From positions 248,001 through 312,000 of the forward strand of contig NC_008553.1 of NCBI RefSeq assembly GCF_000014945.1: a stretch of DNA of 64,000 nt. The letters run 5' to 3'. Source of the DNA: Methanothrix thermoacetophila PT. GTDB lineage: Archaea; Halobacteriota; Methanosarcinia; Methanotrichales; Methanotrichaceae. The translations under genes were made by a program, and so were the position numbers. This document shows positions 1-8,120 of this stretch, piece by piece. A model generated the notes under the pieces. It ran no database searches. It was not told the DNA's origin and saw only the letters and a list, made by a program, of their open reading frames with translations. Positions within the stretch are counted from its first letter, which is position 1. Each line of letters opens with the position of its first letter.

Positions 1-245
1 GAGCATCCATTTGATGTCCCTGCATTGGGGCAGTAGCCACATTGATGATAGCACTCGTTGGTGAAGAGAGTCTTGAAGAGGCGCACATGGCAGCCATTGC
101 GTCCTGAGGCACTGTAGATCAGCGAGTCATCATTCCGTCTGTGGCAGCACCTGTCGTATCTGGTGCTTCTGCTGAGCGCCTGAACCTTAATATCAACGTC
201 CTCGAGATCGAAGCTCGCACCACGTGCCAGGATCGACCGTTCCAT
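1..245 (-). CDS. radical SAM protein, N-terminal part (runs off the left edge)
   Basis: This reading frame starts at ATG 245 and is still open at base 1, so only about 81 residues are visible. Near residues 64-71 it has the C-x3-C-x2-C cluster motif (ECYHQCGYCPN), which binds the 4Fe-4S centre of radical SAM enzymes. Before it come an ALSRSTRYDRC segment and GRNGCHVRLFKTLFTN. This arrangement resembles the DNA modification/repair radical SAM family linked to uracil-DNA glycosylase (TIGR03916-like), from memory. The frame is intact through the motif. It overlaps a small upstream ORF by 53 bases. The family assignment needs the missing part; the radical SAM call is firmer. Confidence 0.7.
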   Translation of the reverse strand, partial: MERSILARGASFDLEDVDIKVQALSRSTRYDRCCHRRNDDSLIYSASGRNGCHVRLFKTLFTNECYHQCGYCPNAGTSNGC

Positions 246-393
246 CGTGCCGTTCTTCTACCCTCACAGTAAATACCATCTGCCCATGCGGGGCGAAAGT
301 GATCTCGGGTGTATCCGAGTTTACCATAAAAGCACGACACTCAGCGTCAACCCCCTTGATCCATTTTGGAGAGAGCATCTCGAACGCTTTCAT
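193..393 (-). CDS. small hypothetical protein upstream of the radical SAM gene
   Basis: A 66-residue ORF lies between mch and the radical SAM gene on the same strand. Its sequence looks protein-like, with alternating hydrophobics such as QMVFTVRVEE, but I do not recognise it. A start at ATG 378 (MLSPKW) is also possible. Its 3' end overlaps the radical SAM start by 53 bases in another frame. A TATA-like CTTTTATGG on the minus strand falls inside it, so the stretch may instead be leader DNA of the downstream gene. Confidence 0.35.
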   Translation of the reverse strand: MKAFEMLSPKWIKGVDAECRAFMVNSDTPEITFAPHGQMVFTVRVEERHDGTVDPGTWCELRSRGR

Positions 394-473
394 CTTTTGG
401 CACGCCTTTTTATTGCATATGGAGTTTCTGTGCAGATTTGCAGCGCACTGACAGGGCCCAATAATTGGTGGGA

Positions 474-1433
474 TCAGAGTACCTGGATCCCGAATGATTC
501 CATCAGGACATCATGGTTCAGCCTTCCGCTCACGATAGTTGTCCTAGATATCAGCTCGTTCATCACGACCCTCGCTGGAGCGAAGATATTGTGGTCGACC
601 TTGAAGAAGTCGAAGCCTGCTGCTTTGAATGCACTGTAAAACGGCACGCCATAGTCCCTGGAAGCAGATGATGGCATCTTTCTCACATAATCTTTGAGCT
701 CCTCTAGGTTCTCATACTCAATTGTGTAATACGTATCGCCGCCGTAGATTATGGCATCGTTGGACGCGCCCATGCACATCGTGGCGTCGCCGGCCACCGG
801 CGCGATCGGAGCCACGCCCCAGCCGCTTTTTATCTTTGTTATATCGAAACCCATGGTGAAGAGCTTGTGCATACCTGTCTCGACAATCCTGGCAGATACC
901 TGGACCATGCCCGCCACAGAGTCGGTCGGAGCCACAGCGATTCTCAGGTCAGATGGCTCTATTCCGCACATCTCAGCTATTCGAGCAGCCACAGCCGCAT
1001 CTGGAATCCTGCTCGCCTCCAGAACAATTGCCCCGACATCCGAGTATTCATCAAACCCGATCCTCTCGTAAAGATCCTTCGTCTTCCGGGCAAGAGCCCT
1101 CGCAGGTCCGCTGCCCATCGCGAAGTACTTGTCGACCTTGATCTGCCACATCGCGCACTGCGACCCCATGCAAGATATCGCGGGATGGTCTGTGGTGACC
1201 TGTATTCCCGGGACTGATATGCCTTTGAGACCGTACGGCACGATCTGGATGTCGGCCAGGTCTGCCATGCATATCCTGCTGATGAATATGCCTGCCCAGA
1301 GGCCGCCGGGCGCCTTAACGCCAGCATCTATAACAACCGCGCCGTTCTCCAGCTCTATCACATCGACTCTGAGATCATCGGCCAGATCGAGCATCTCCTC
1401 GAAGACCTCAAAGCCCATCTCGTTTATGCTCAT
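474..1433 (-). CDS. mch: methenyltetrahydromethanopterin cyclohydrolase
   Basis: The enzyme interconverts 5,10-methenyl- and 5-formyl-tetrahydromethanopterin (or the sarcinapterin form), a cytoplasmic C1 step of methanogenesis. The protein is 319 residues, the normal family length. It opens with SINEMGFEVFEEMLD and keeps conserved segments such as TTDHPAISCMGSQ and APIAPVAGDATMCMGASND. I chose ATG 1433 because GGTGATC sits eight bases upstream; a TTG codon just before it gives one extra residue. In an acetate-splitting methanogen this gene serves C1 oxidation and biosynthesis more than the main energy route. Confidence 0.95.
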   Translation of the reverse strand: MSINEMGFEVFEEMLDLADDLRVDVIELENGAVVIDAGVKAPGGLWAGIFISRICMADLADIQIVPYGLKGISVPGIQVTTDHPAISCMGSQCAMWQIKVDKYFAMGSGPARALARKTKDLYERIGFDEYSDVGAIVLEASRIPDAAVAARIAEMCGIEPSDLRIAVAPTDSVAGMVQVSARIVETGMHKLFTMGFDITKIKSGWGVAPIAPVAGDATMCMGASNDAIIYGGDTYYTIEYENLEELKDYVRKMPSSASRDYGVPFYSAFKAAGFDFFKVDHNIFAPARVVMNELISRTTIVSGRLNHDVLMESFGIQVL

Positions 1434-1566
1434 CAAACATGATCACCTTTCCCGAGCGAGGAGTGCGAGATTGGATATAAACAAATCGTCCAGATCTGCA
1501 TGGGAGGACCACGAAGATTCCCCGTCTTCAGGCCTGCGACGAGTCGTGCTTCTCATTTCCATGAAT

Positions 1567-2268
1567 TCATTCTGTGTTATTTGAGCTGACCACTCTCCCC
1601 TGGAGGATTCGATCCGCGAGCCTGGAGAGCGGAAGGCTCTGCAGGTAAACCCTCCCAGGCCCTTTGAGCCTCGCCAGGAAAATTCCCTCACCGCCGAAGA
1701 GCGCGTTTCTTATTCCGCCTACAAAACGTATATCGTAATCCACGTCTCTCGAGAAGGCGACGAGGCATCCTGTATCAACATTTATCACCTCTTCCTCCTG
1801 GAGATCTCTAGTGATCAGAGCACCTCCGGCATGGATGAACACCATACCCCTGCCCCTCAGTCTTTGAAGGACAAAACCCTCGCCACCGAAGAAGCCCGCA
1901 CCAAGACGCTTTGTGAATGCCAACTCAATCTCCACACCGCTCTCCCCGCAGAGGAAGGCTCCCCTCTGGCATAGAAGCTGTCCTCCAAACTCATCAAGAT
2001 TGAGTGGCAGTATCTTTCCCGGAAAGGGCGCGGAGAACGCCATCCTTTTCATATCATCAGATCGGTTGGTAAAGCTCGTTATGAACAAACCCTCCCCTGC
2101 CACTGCTCTCTTCAACCCCTTTATGATGCCTCCTGTGGACGCGCTCATATCTATCTCATCATCCATGAAGAGCATCGCGCCCGCCTCTGATCTTATGCTC
2201 TCACCCGGAGCCATCTGGACCTCCAGGACCTGGAGATCATCTCCAAGAATGGTGTATCTAAGACTCAT
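1567..2268 (-). CDS. AIM24 / TIGR00266 family protein
   Basis: The protein has 233 residues. Its Gly-rich beta pattern (AGFFGGEGFVLQRLRGRG, FGGEGIFLARLKGPG) is typical of the AIM24-like family, whose biochemical role is not defined in prokaryotes. There is no signal peptide or membrane segment. ATG 2268 is preceded by GGGG and a short T stretch. It lies between mch and the glycogen debranching gene on the same strand, with about 130 and 110 bases to its neighbours, so it is probably its own unit. Confidence 0.85.
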   Translation of the reverse strand: MSLRYTILGDDLQVLEVQMAPGESIRSEAGAMLFMDDEIDMSASTGGIIKGLKRAVAGEGLFITSFTNRSDDMKRMAFSAPFPGKILPLNLDEFGGQLLCQRGAFLCGESGVEIELAFTKRLGAGFFGGEGFVLQRLRGRGMVFIHAGGALITRDLQEEEVINVDTGCLVAFSRDVDYDIRFVGGIRNALFGGEGIFLARLKGPGRVYLQSLPLSRLADRILQGRVVSSNNTE

Positions 2269-2380
2269 TCCAAAACCCCATGTAATGCACTGCTCTCTGG
2301 ACCATTGGATATCTCTCTTCCCACGGCCGAACGGATGGTTTCCACATGCTGTTCGCTTATCTCCAAATTCAACATCTCCT

Positions 2381-4213
2381 CTAGATTCCGTCCCTCGCCT
2401 CGAGGAACGCGCGTATCACCTCGGCCACAGACCATGCCTGTGATATGCATCCGCCAGGCCTGTGCGGCGGATCGCCATCGTACACCTCTGCGATGGTTCC
2501 AATGCCGTAGCGGCGCTCCTCGAGGAGAGGTCTGAGGAGAGAGATCGCGTGCATCCTGCTCCTCTTGCTGTACCTGCTCGCTCGGAGGTAAGCGGTGATG
2601 TACGGCCCGATCAGCCACGGCCAGACGGTGCCCTGATGGTATGCCTGATCCCTCTCTCTGGGGGAGCCCTCGTAGCGCCCGATGTAGGCCGGATCTCTGG
2701 GAGATAAGGTTCTGAGACCATAGGGGGTGAGAAGCTCCTCAGTCGCATTTCTCACAACCGCACGCGTCCGTTCCAGCGATAAAAGCCCGTGGGAGAACGC
2801 GACAGCTACGACCTGATTCGGTCTCACCGACCCATCATATGGATCTATTGTATCGTAAAGATAACCCGCAGGGTTCCAGAACCGCCTGAATGAGCGCCTG
2901 ACGCGTTCTGCCAGGCCGTGCCACCTCCACTCCAGGCCTGCGGCTTCGCTGAGCTCCTCCAGAGACCTCAAGGCCTCGTACCAGAGCGCATTCACTTCGA
3001 CGCACTTTCCAGCCCTGGGAGTAACGCACCGGCCATCAACTCGCGCGTCCATCCAGGTCGCGCCCTCTGAGGATGATATGAGACAATCGGAGTCCATGTA
3101 TCCCACAGGCGTCATGGTGGTGTAGCATTCGATGATGCCCATCAGCGTGGGCCAGAGCTCTCTGATAAAAGATGAATCCGAGGAGAACCTGTGGTACTCA
3201 CACACAGCTCTTATGAAGAGCAGTGACGCATCCACCGTGTTGTAAGAGCCTGCCCCCAGATCGTTTGGAATCAGGCCATCCTGCATCTGTTCTGAGAATG
3301 TTCTGAGCACCGCTCTGGCATCATCAAACCTGCCAGTGCAGAGGAGAAGACCAGGAAGGGCGATCATGGCATCCCTCCCCCAGTCGTCGAACCAGTGGTA
3401 CCCAGCGATGATGCTCATGCCGCTGCCGCGACGGACCAGAAAGCTATCTGCAGCGATAGCGAGCGACCTCATCTCCTCAGGAAGTGTGGAAAGGAGTTTG
3501 CTCTGTCTTTTCAGCTCATCCGTTAATACCGAGTCGTCTGCATCAACCATCCTCGTGGATGCGGTAATGCAGAGATCCAGCTCGTTCTCCACATCAGCCT
3601 CAAACCACCCCGGGCAGAGGAGGTCTTCCACCCAGCCCAGCCCGCGCACCCTCTCGATCTCATACTCAAAGTTGTGGTACCAGACCTCGTTTCTCACGTA
3701 CCTCGCGCGGTCTGAGAAAAGGTGGAGATTGCATCTCGATCTAAGAAGGGTGCCCCTCTCCATAATCTCCTGGCGTATCTCTGGCCTGCCCGAAACAGCA
3801 TGGAAGCACCTCGATGTGACAAGGGGCATGATCCTGATATGAGAATCTCCAGAGATGTGGTACTTCACAACAGTCGTGTTCTCCCCATGGACCATGAAGA
3901 TCTGCTTTACGACCTCGATACCGTTCGCTCTGTATAGATATGTGGGCACAGGCTCTGCAGTGAATGATTCAAGATACATGAACCCTCGTGGGTGCACCAC
4001 ACCTGGATACTGATGGTTTGCCAGCTCGATACCGTTAACGGTCTCATCAAGAGAGGAGAGCAGAAGCCATCTGTCCACCGGCGGACTGAGCGATGCTATC
4101 AGAAGGCCGTGATACGCCCTGGTGTTTGCACCAATGGATGTGGACGATGCATATCCTCCAATTCCATTTGTCACAATCCATTCCCTGGATATCCCATCAC
4201 TGTAGGGAATCAT
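2381..4213 (-). CDS. glycogen debranching enzyme (amylo-alpha-1,6-glucosidase family)
   Basis: The product is about 610 residues with an N-terminal GDE_N domain (GIGGYASSTSIGANTRAYHG) and a C-terminal (alpha/alpha)6 glucosidase domain (HWFDDWGRDAMIALPGLLL; YHQGTVWPWLIG). It should remove alpha-1,6 branches from glycogen in the cytoplasm. An in-frame GTG at 4237 would add eight residues, but ATG 4213 has GAGGGTGA just upstream and is preferred. The GH57 amylase gene ends 34 bases upstream on the same strand, so the pair is probably an operon for glycogen turnover. Confidence 0.92.
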   Translation of the reverse strand: MIPYSDGISREWIVTNGIGGYASSTSIGANTRAYHGLLIASLSPPVDRWLLLSSLDETVNGIELANHQYPGVVHPRGFMYLESFTAEPVPTYLYRANGIEVVKQIFMVHGENTTVVKYHISGDSHIRIMPLVTSRCFHAVSGRPEIRQEIMERGTLLRSRCNLHLFSDRARYVRNEVWYHNFEYEIERVRGLGWVEDLLCPGWFEADVENELDLCITASTRMVDADDSVLTDELKRQSKLLSTLPEEMRSLAIAADSFLVRRGSGMSIIAGYHWFDDWGRDAMIALPGLLLCTGRFDDARAVLRTFSEQMQDGLIPNDLGAGSYNTVDASLLFIRAVCEYHRFSSDSSFIRELWPTLMGIIECYTTMTPVGYMDSDCLISSSEGATWMDARVDGRCVTPRAGKCVEVNALWYEALRSLEELSEAAGLEWRWHGLAERVRRSFRRFWNPAGYLYDTIDPYDGSVRPNQVVAVAFSHGLLSLERTRAVVRNATEELLTPYGLRTLSPRDPAYIGRYEGSPRERDQAYHQGTVWPWLIGPYITAYLRASRYSKRSRMHAISLLRPLLEERRYGIGTIAEVYDGDPPHRPGGCISQAWSVAEVIRAFLEARDGI

Positions 4214-4247
4214 TTCTTCACCCTCTGAAGATGTCACTTCGCCATCA

Positions 4248-5723
4248 TCACGATTTTTTTGCAGACCTCTTCATTCTCCTGTTGAGTGCATCCAGCAGAG
4301 CACCCCTGAGATCCTCGCCCTTCAGCTTTGATGCTTTTCTCAGTGCTCTGGCAAGGCGCTCGTCACCTAGGCTCTGGGATGCCCATGTGGCGAAGCTTCC
4401 GAGCGATGCGTGATGCTCCAGAGTATCCGTATCCGCTCTGCTGAGCATATTCACCATTCCCTGTGTGCTCCAGGCGGTTCCGATCTCTGCGCCATCCTTT
4501 GTGGAGAGCACGAATGGATGATCTGCCATGTCCAGGATCTCTGACAGGCGACGGTGAAGGTCTGAGAGGACGCTGAAGTATGTAACAGCAGCATCATACG
4601 GATTCCCGTAGGGGCTGAAGTAGCTGTGCACCTCCCCCGGGCCGCCGCCATGTGTGAATATGTAGTAGAGGTGATCGCTCAGGCTGAGGAGCCTCCATAT
4701 TCTGAGCGTATCCTCTCCGGCCTCCCGCGACGGTCCCTGGAGATTCTGGAGGTATGTGTAACAGGCCCACTGGAGGGCGTTCCCGAGCCAGCAGCTTGTG
4801 TCCCTCTCCAGATCCGCCCATGATCTGGCGCTCCTGACGCTCACGGTGCGCGAGGGCTCCACTCTCTCAACGATCTCAGCTGGCGTGGAGAATCTCAGAT
4901 TCTTCCATTTCAGGATCTCTCCGGGAAGGCATCTCAGAAACTCGAATATCCCCGTCTCAGGCCAGTGGTGCTCCCCAAAGGTCTCGTAGTCCATGAAGAG
5001 GTTTATGCATCTCCCAGGGGTTGCTGCGAGCCATGCTGCATACTTGTCCGCTGTGAGCGGGAACTCCTCCCAGTTCCTCGATGAGAACCTGAACCCTATG
5101 TCATCGGTGAGCTGGTAATTCCTGAGAAGCAGTGAGATGCTCCTACACCCTTCAGGCCTGTAAACGTGATTCGGATCAGCAATGACGCCCTCTGCGAATA
5201 TCCCCCTGTAGCCCATATCCTCAGCCATCGCCGCGATCTCATCATTGTAGATCAGCTCTGTGTTCTCGAATATTGTGGGCTTAACGCCAAAGATGTCCCA
5301 CATGAGTTCTCTGTGCATCCTCACCTGCTCGCGAAACTCCTTTCTGTCGAAGAGGCTTGTGAGTGAATGATAGTACGTCTGGTCGAGTATCTCCACATTG
5401 CCGGTATCCACCATCTCTATGAAAGTATCCAGTACATCCGGTCTGTACCTTCTGCACTGCTCCACGAACACACCTGAGAGGCTGTATGCGACCTTGAACG
5501 GGCGATCTGTATCAGAGAAACGTTTTATGAGCTCCAGCATGATCCTGTTCGCGGGAAGGTAGCACTTCTCTGCCACCCTCTCGAATACGTTGCGATTCTC
5601 TATATCATCAAAGTAGAAATCATGATGCGGCCTGGTCCTCCGGAAGATGCTGCCTGACCAAAAGAATTCCTTTTTGAGCCTGAATGGCTGATGGACTTCG
5701 AAGCTGATGGAGATATCTGTCAT
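4248..5723 (-). CDS. glycoside hydrolase family 57 alpha-amylase-like enzyme
   Basis: The protein begins with the GH57 region I motif (ISFEVHQPFRL). It carries GIFAEGV, the region with the nucleophile Glu, and FMDYETFGEHHWPE, the region with the acid/base Asp. At about 491 residues from ATG 5723 it fits alpha-amylase-type GH57 enzymes acting on alpha-1,4 glucans. Upstream ATGs at 5735 and 5777 are less likely: an AGTATATTC box near 5748 would place transcription close to 5723, giving a nearly leaderless start. It is followed by the debranching enzyme. No signal peptide is visible, so it is probably intracellular. Confidence 0.9.
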   Translation of the reverse strand: MTDISISFEVHQPFRLKKEFFWSGSIFRRTRPHHDFYFDDIENRNVFERVAEKCYLPANRIMLELIKRFSDTDRPFKVAYSLSGVFVEQCRRYRPDVLDTFIEMVDTGNVEILDQTYYHSLTSLFDRKEFREQVRMHRELMWDIFGVKPTIFENTELIYNDEIAAMAEDMGYRGIFAEGVIADPNHVYRPEGCRSISLLLRNYQLTDDIGFRFSSRNWEEFPLTADKYAAWLAATPGRCINLFMDYETFGEHHWPETGIFEFLRCLPGEILKWKNLRFSTPAEIVERVEPSRTVSVRSARSWADLERDTSCWLGNALQWACYTYLQNLQGPSREAGEDTLRIWRLLSLSDHLYYIFTHGGGPGEVHSYFSPYGNPYDAAVTYFSVLSDLHRRLSEILDMADHPFVLSTKDGAEIGTAWSTQGMVNMLSRADTDTLEHHASLGSFATWASQSLGDERLARALRKASKLKGEDLRGALLDALNRRMKRSAKKS

Positions 5724-5852
5724 ATGCTCGAACATCTGTTGTTTATGAATATACTGCTTTGCCCATGGATCTACCACAGTCTGTGGGATCTAAAGAGAGG
5801 GAGGCGCCGTCCTGGAAATAGGATGTCAGATCCTCAATCTCATGTGCAGGCG

Positions 5853-5962
5853 TGTCAACTACTCCGGCCTGAAGACTGGAGCTCGTCCAAATCTCCCGCC
5901 TGCTCCAAATGCGCCGGCGTTCACGAATGTCAACTACTCCGGCCTGAAGACTGGAGCTTGTC
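5853..5962. repeat. two direct copies of a hairpin-forming repeat, IS200/IS605-type right-end remnant
   Basis: A 31-base sequence occurs at 5853-5883 and identically at 5928-5958; allowing one change it extends to 35 bases. The period is 75. Each copy folds as CTCCGGCC-TGAA-GACTGGAG. Read on the minus strand it ends a frame as KLQSSGRSS-stop, which I associate from memory with tails of TnpB-type genes. No transposase gene is present. It is probably a pair of orphan element ends or guide-RNA-like scaffolds. Confidence 0.6.
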
Positions 5963-6315
5963 TCTGGCGCCGTGCAGATAATTCAACATGCTTCTACTTG
6001 GCTTCGGCTCCAGAGATGCTGCACCCTAAGTCGAACAGCCTCGCGAATCTCCAGGATCGAGGGGGTTCCGAAGGAAAGGGCACCGGGTCACAAAATTCTG
6101 TGAAAATATAACAATAACTGAGCTGCGAATTTCTCAGTTCTCGTAATTATAAACAGTACAGGCAACACGAAGAAAAACTTAAATTCGGGCTTAATCAACA
6201 TAACGCGGCATTTATTACCAATTTTTGCTCAAATAATGCAATTTAGCTATCTTCAAGCAAAATTTACCGATTAAAAGAGACAATTTTCAAATTCGGGCCA
6301 ATTTCACATCGATTT
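5963..6315. other. intergenic stretch without a supported gene
   Basis: A long plus-strand frame from 5842 covers the repeats and this stretch but looks non-coding. From about 6100 the base composition turns clearly AT-rich. AAATTCGGGC occurs at about 6181 and again near 6288. This is probably promoter DNA of the prenyltransferase gene plus element remnants; I see no RNA gene. Confidence 0.5.
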
Positions 6316-7212
6316 ATGACATGGAGCAACCAGTTTCGAGAGGTAATACCATTTAAGTATTTTTATCTGGTTTGCAGAGATGCGATAGATGCTGTGGAGA
6401 GGCTGCTTGCCTTTTTGGCTGTGACCTCTCTCTTCATCGGAGGAACAGGCTTCTTCAAGACGTACATGGCAAGCCTTCTGCTTGGAATCCAGCCGAGCAT
6501 GATGATCTGCTTCGCTGTATTTCTTGTGTCGTTCAGTGTTTACACGCTGGACAAGCTCGTTGATCTCGATCGGGACATCTCAAACATGCCGGCAAGGAAG
6601 CAGTTTCTGTATTCGCGGAGGCGATTCTTCCTGGTCCTGGCGCTCTCCGCGTACCTTGCAGCCGCCCTCATCATGGTTTACGTGAGACCTGCAGCTCTTC
6701 CGCTGGTATTCGTGCCGGTGATTGCAAACGCATTTTACGGTATGCGTCTCCTCCCATGGATCCCGAGGCTGAAGGACATACCGGTGATGAAGAACGTCGT
6801 AGTTGGCTCCGCATGGGCACTGGTAACTGTGCTCATTCCGGTGTTTCATAGCGGTTACGGCAGTCCATGGGCCCTGGTACTGTACTTCATATTCATCAAG
6901 ACGTTCATCGACACAGTTCTCTACGACATACGAGATGTTGCTGGCGACAGAATCAGTGGTGTGCGCACGATGCCTGTAATTCTTGGAGAGACGCCGACGG
7001 TTCTGGTGCTGCTCATCCTGAACACAACGATCCTGCCGGTCTCGCTGTTTCTTCCAGGAGGGAGCAGAGAGATCGCGCTGGCTCTCACACTCTACGGATA
7101 CGCATACATCGCGTATCTGAGGAGGAGACGAAATCCAGTGGTTCTGGATATGCTCGTCGAGGGGGAATGGATGATGGCATGTGTGGCGCTGTACCTGCTG
7201 AATGCTCTATAG
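6316..7212 (+). CDS. UbiA-family prenyltransferase-like membrane protein
   Basis: A 298-residue, very hydrophobic protein with seven to nine probable membrane segments. Two Asp-rich motifs at the expected places, DKLVDLDRD (about residue 80) and YDIRDVAGDR (about residue 205), mark the UbiA superfamily, which transfers polyprenyl groups to lipid or aromatic acceptors. The substrate cannot be told; archaea use such enzymes for ether lipids, quinones and haem side chains. ATG 6316 lacks a ribosome site. A GTATTTTTATC box near 6353 suggests a possible leaderless GTG start at 6393. Confidence 0.8.
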   Translation: MTWSNQFREVIPFKYFYLVCRDAIDAVERLLAFLAVTSLFIGGTGFFKTYMASLLLGIQPSMMICFAVFLVSFSVYTLDKLVDLDRDISNMPARKQFLYSRRRFFLVLALSAYLAAALIMVYVRPAALPLVFVPVIANAFYGMRLLPWIPRLKDIPVMKNVVVGSAWALVTVLIPVFHSGYGSPWALVLYFIFIKTFIDTVLYDIRDVAGDRISGVRTMPVILGETPTVLVLLILNTTILPVSLFLPGGSREIALALTLYGYAYIAYLRRRRNPVVLDMLVEGEWMMACVALYLLNAL

Positions 7213-7453
7213 CCCTGCGAATCCGTATGGCTATCGAATTTCAGAATTGAGATTCACACCAGACTCTCTGAGAGAGCTGTGTTCGGTCCCTGACATACAA
7301 GTGGAAGCAGGAAAATTCCACTAAATAAATATTTTTCATATATCAGAATCAGATTCTTCAAATAAGGATAGAATGTCTGTGAAGAACAGGGGCAGTAAGG
7401 CGCACATTTTTGGATCAATTATCTTATTCGGAGAGATCCTCAGAATCTTTTGT

Positions 7454-7566
7454 CTTAATGGTGATGTGCGTTATGGGAGCTTGGTGCATCCTTTCGTGTG
7501 GACCAGATGTTGCATGGATCCGTGTATACTTAATGGTGATGTGCGTCATGGGAGCTTGGTGCATCC
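7454..7566. repeat. repeat-spacer-repeat locus (38-bp repeats, 37-bp spacer)
   Basis: A 38-base sequence at 7454-7491 recurs at 7529-7566 with one T/C change, separated by 37 unrelated bases. It can form a weak hairpin between GATGTGC and GTGCATC. It lies 47 bases upstream of the dCMP deaminase start, in a 400-base gap that otherwise holds AT-rich DNA (7310-7370) and a CTTATTCGGAGAGATCC match to the MITE right end at 7424-7440. The repeat is unrelated in sequence to the one at 5853. Confidence 0.75.
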
Positions 7567-7612
7567 CTGCGACCGGAAGCAATATCAATTTTCTCCGCTC
7601 AACTTCAGAGCA

Positions 7613-8047
7613 ATGGACAGACCAGGCCTGGACGAGTACTTCATGGAAATAGCATCGGTTGTGGCAAAGCGATCCACCTGTCTCAGAAACAGGGTGGGAG
7701 CGGTGATTGTGCGGGACAAGCGCATCCTCTCGACAGGCTACAACGGAGCCCCAACAGGACTGGAGCACTGTGATGTCGCTGGCTGTCTGAGAGAGAAGGT
7801 GGAGAGCGGAACCAGGCACGAGCTCTGCCGCGCGGTCCATGCCGAGCAGAACGCCATAATCCAGGCTGCCCTTCACGGAGTGAGCATCGAGGGCGCGACG
7901 CTCTATTGCACACACCAGCCATGCATACTCTGCGCAAAGATGATGATAAACGCGAGAATACGGAGGGTCGTTTACAGAAATCAGTACCCGGACGAGGGGG
8001 CGCTGAGGTTCCTGGAGCAGGCTGGGATAGAGGTCGTCAGGATCTGA
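7613..8047 (+). CDS. dCMP deaminase / cytidine-deoxycytidylate deaminase family protein
   Basis: The 144-residue protein has the zinc deaminase motif: AVHAEQNAI supplies the His and catalytic Glu, and [11 protein letters not shown] supplies the two zinc Cys. An additional Cys/His-bearing segment ([11 protein letters not shown]) is typical of dCMP deaminases. It should convert dCMP to dUMP for thymidylate synthesis. The frame is open further upstream to 7373, but that part translates the intergenic repeats and is not conserved-looking; ATG 7613 gives the family length. Confidence 0.9.
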   Translation: MDRPGLDEYFMEIASVVAKRSTCLRNRVGAVIVRDKRILSTGYNGAPTGLEHCDVAGCLREKVESGTRHELCRAVHAEQNAIIQAALHGVSIEGATLYCTHQPCILCAKMMINARIRRVVYRNQYPDEGALRFLEQAGIEVVRI

Positions 8048-8120
8048 TTGGAGAGATAATTCAGTCAGCCGCTGCCTCTGCAAAGCAGACGCATGGGCGA
8101 GGATCACTCAAACCCTGTAT

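Noticed and set aside
60-130. Apparent frameshift in the radical SAM gene
   Set aside because: Rechecking the reverse complement (CTCTTCAAGACTCTCTTC) shows the frame is continuous through the cluster motif.
5853-7566. Possible CRISPR array
   Set aside because: There are only two copies per locus, the repeats differ between loci, and no cas gene is in the window. Reported as repeat-spacer-repeat loci instead.
7373-7612. N-terminal extension of the dCMP deaminase with repeated [12 protein letters not shown] segments
   Set aside because: The repeated peptide is only the translation of a DNA repeat that happens to have a period divisible by three; the enzyme family starts at [10 protein letters not shown].
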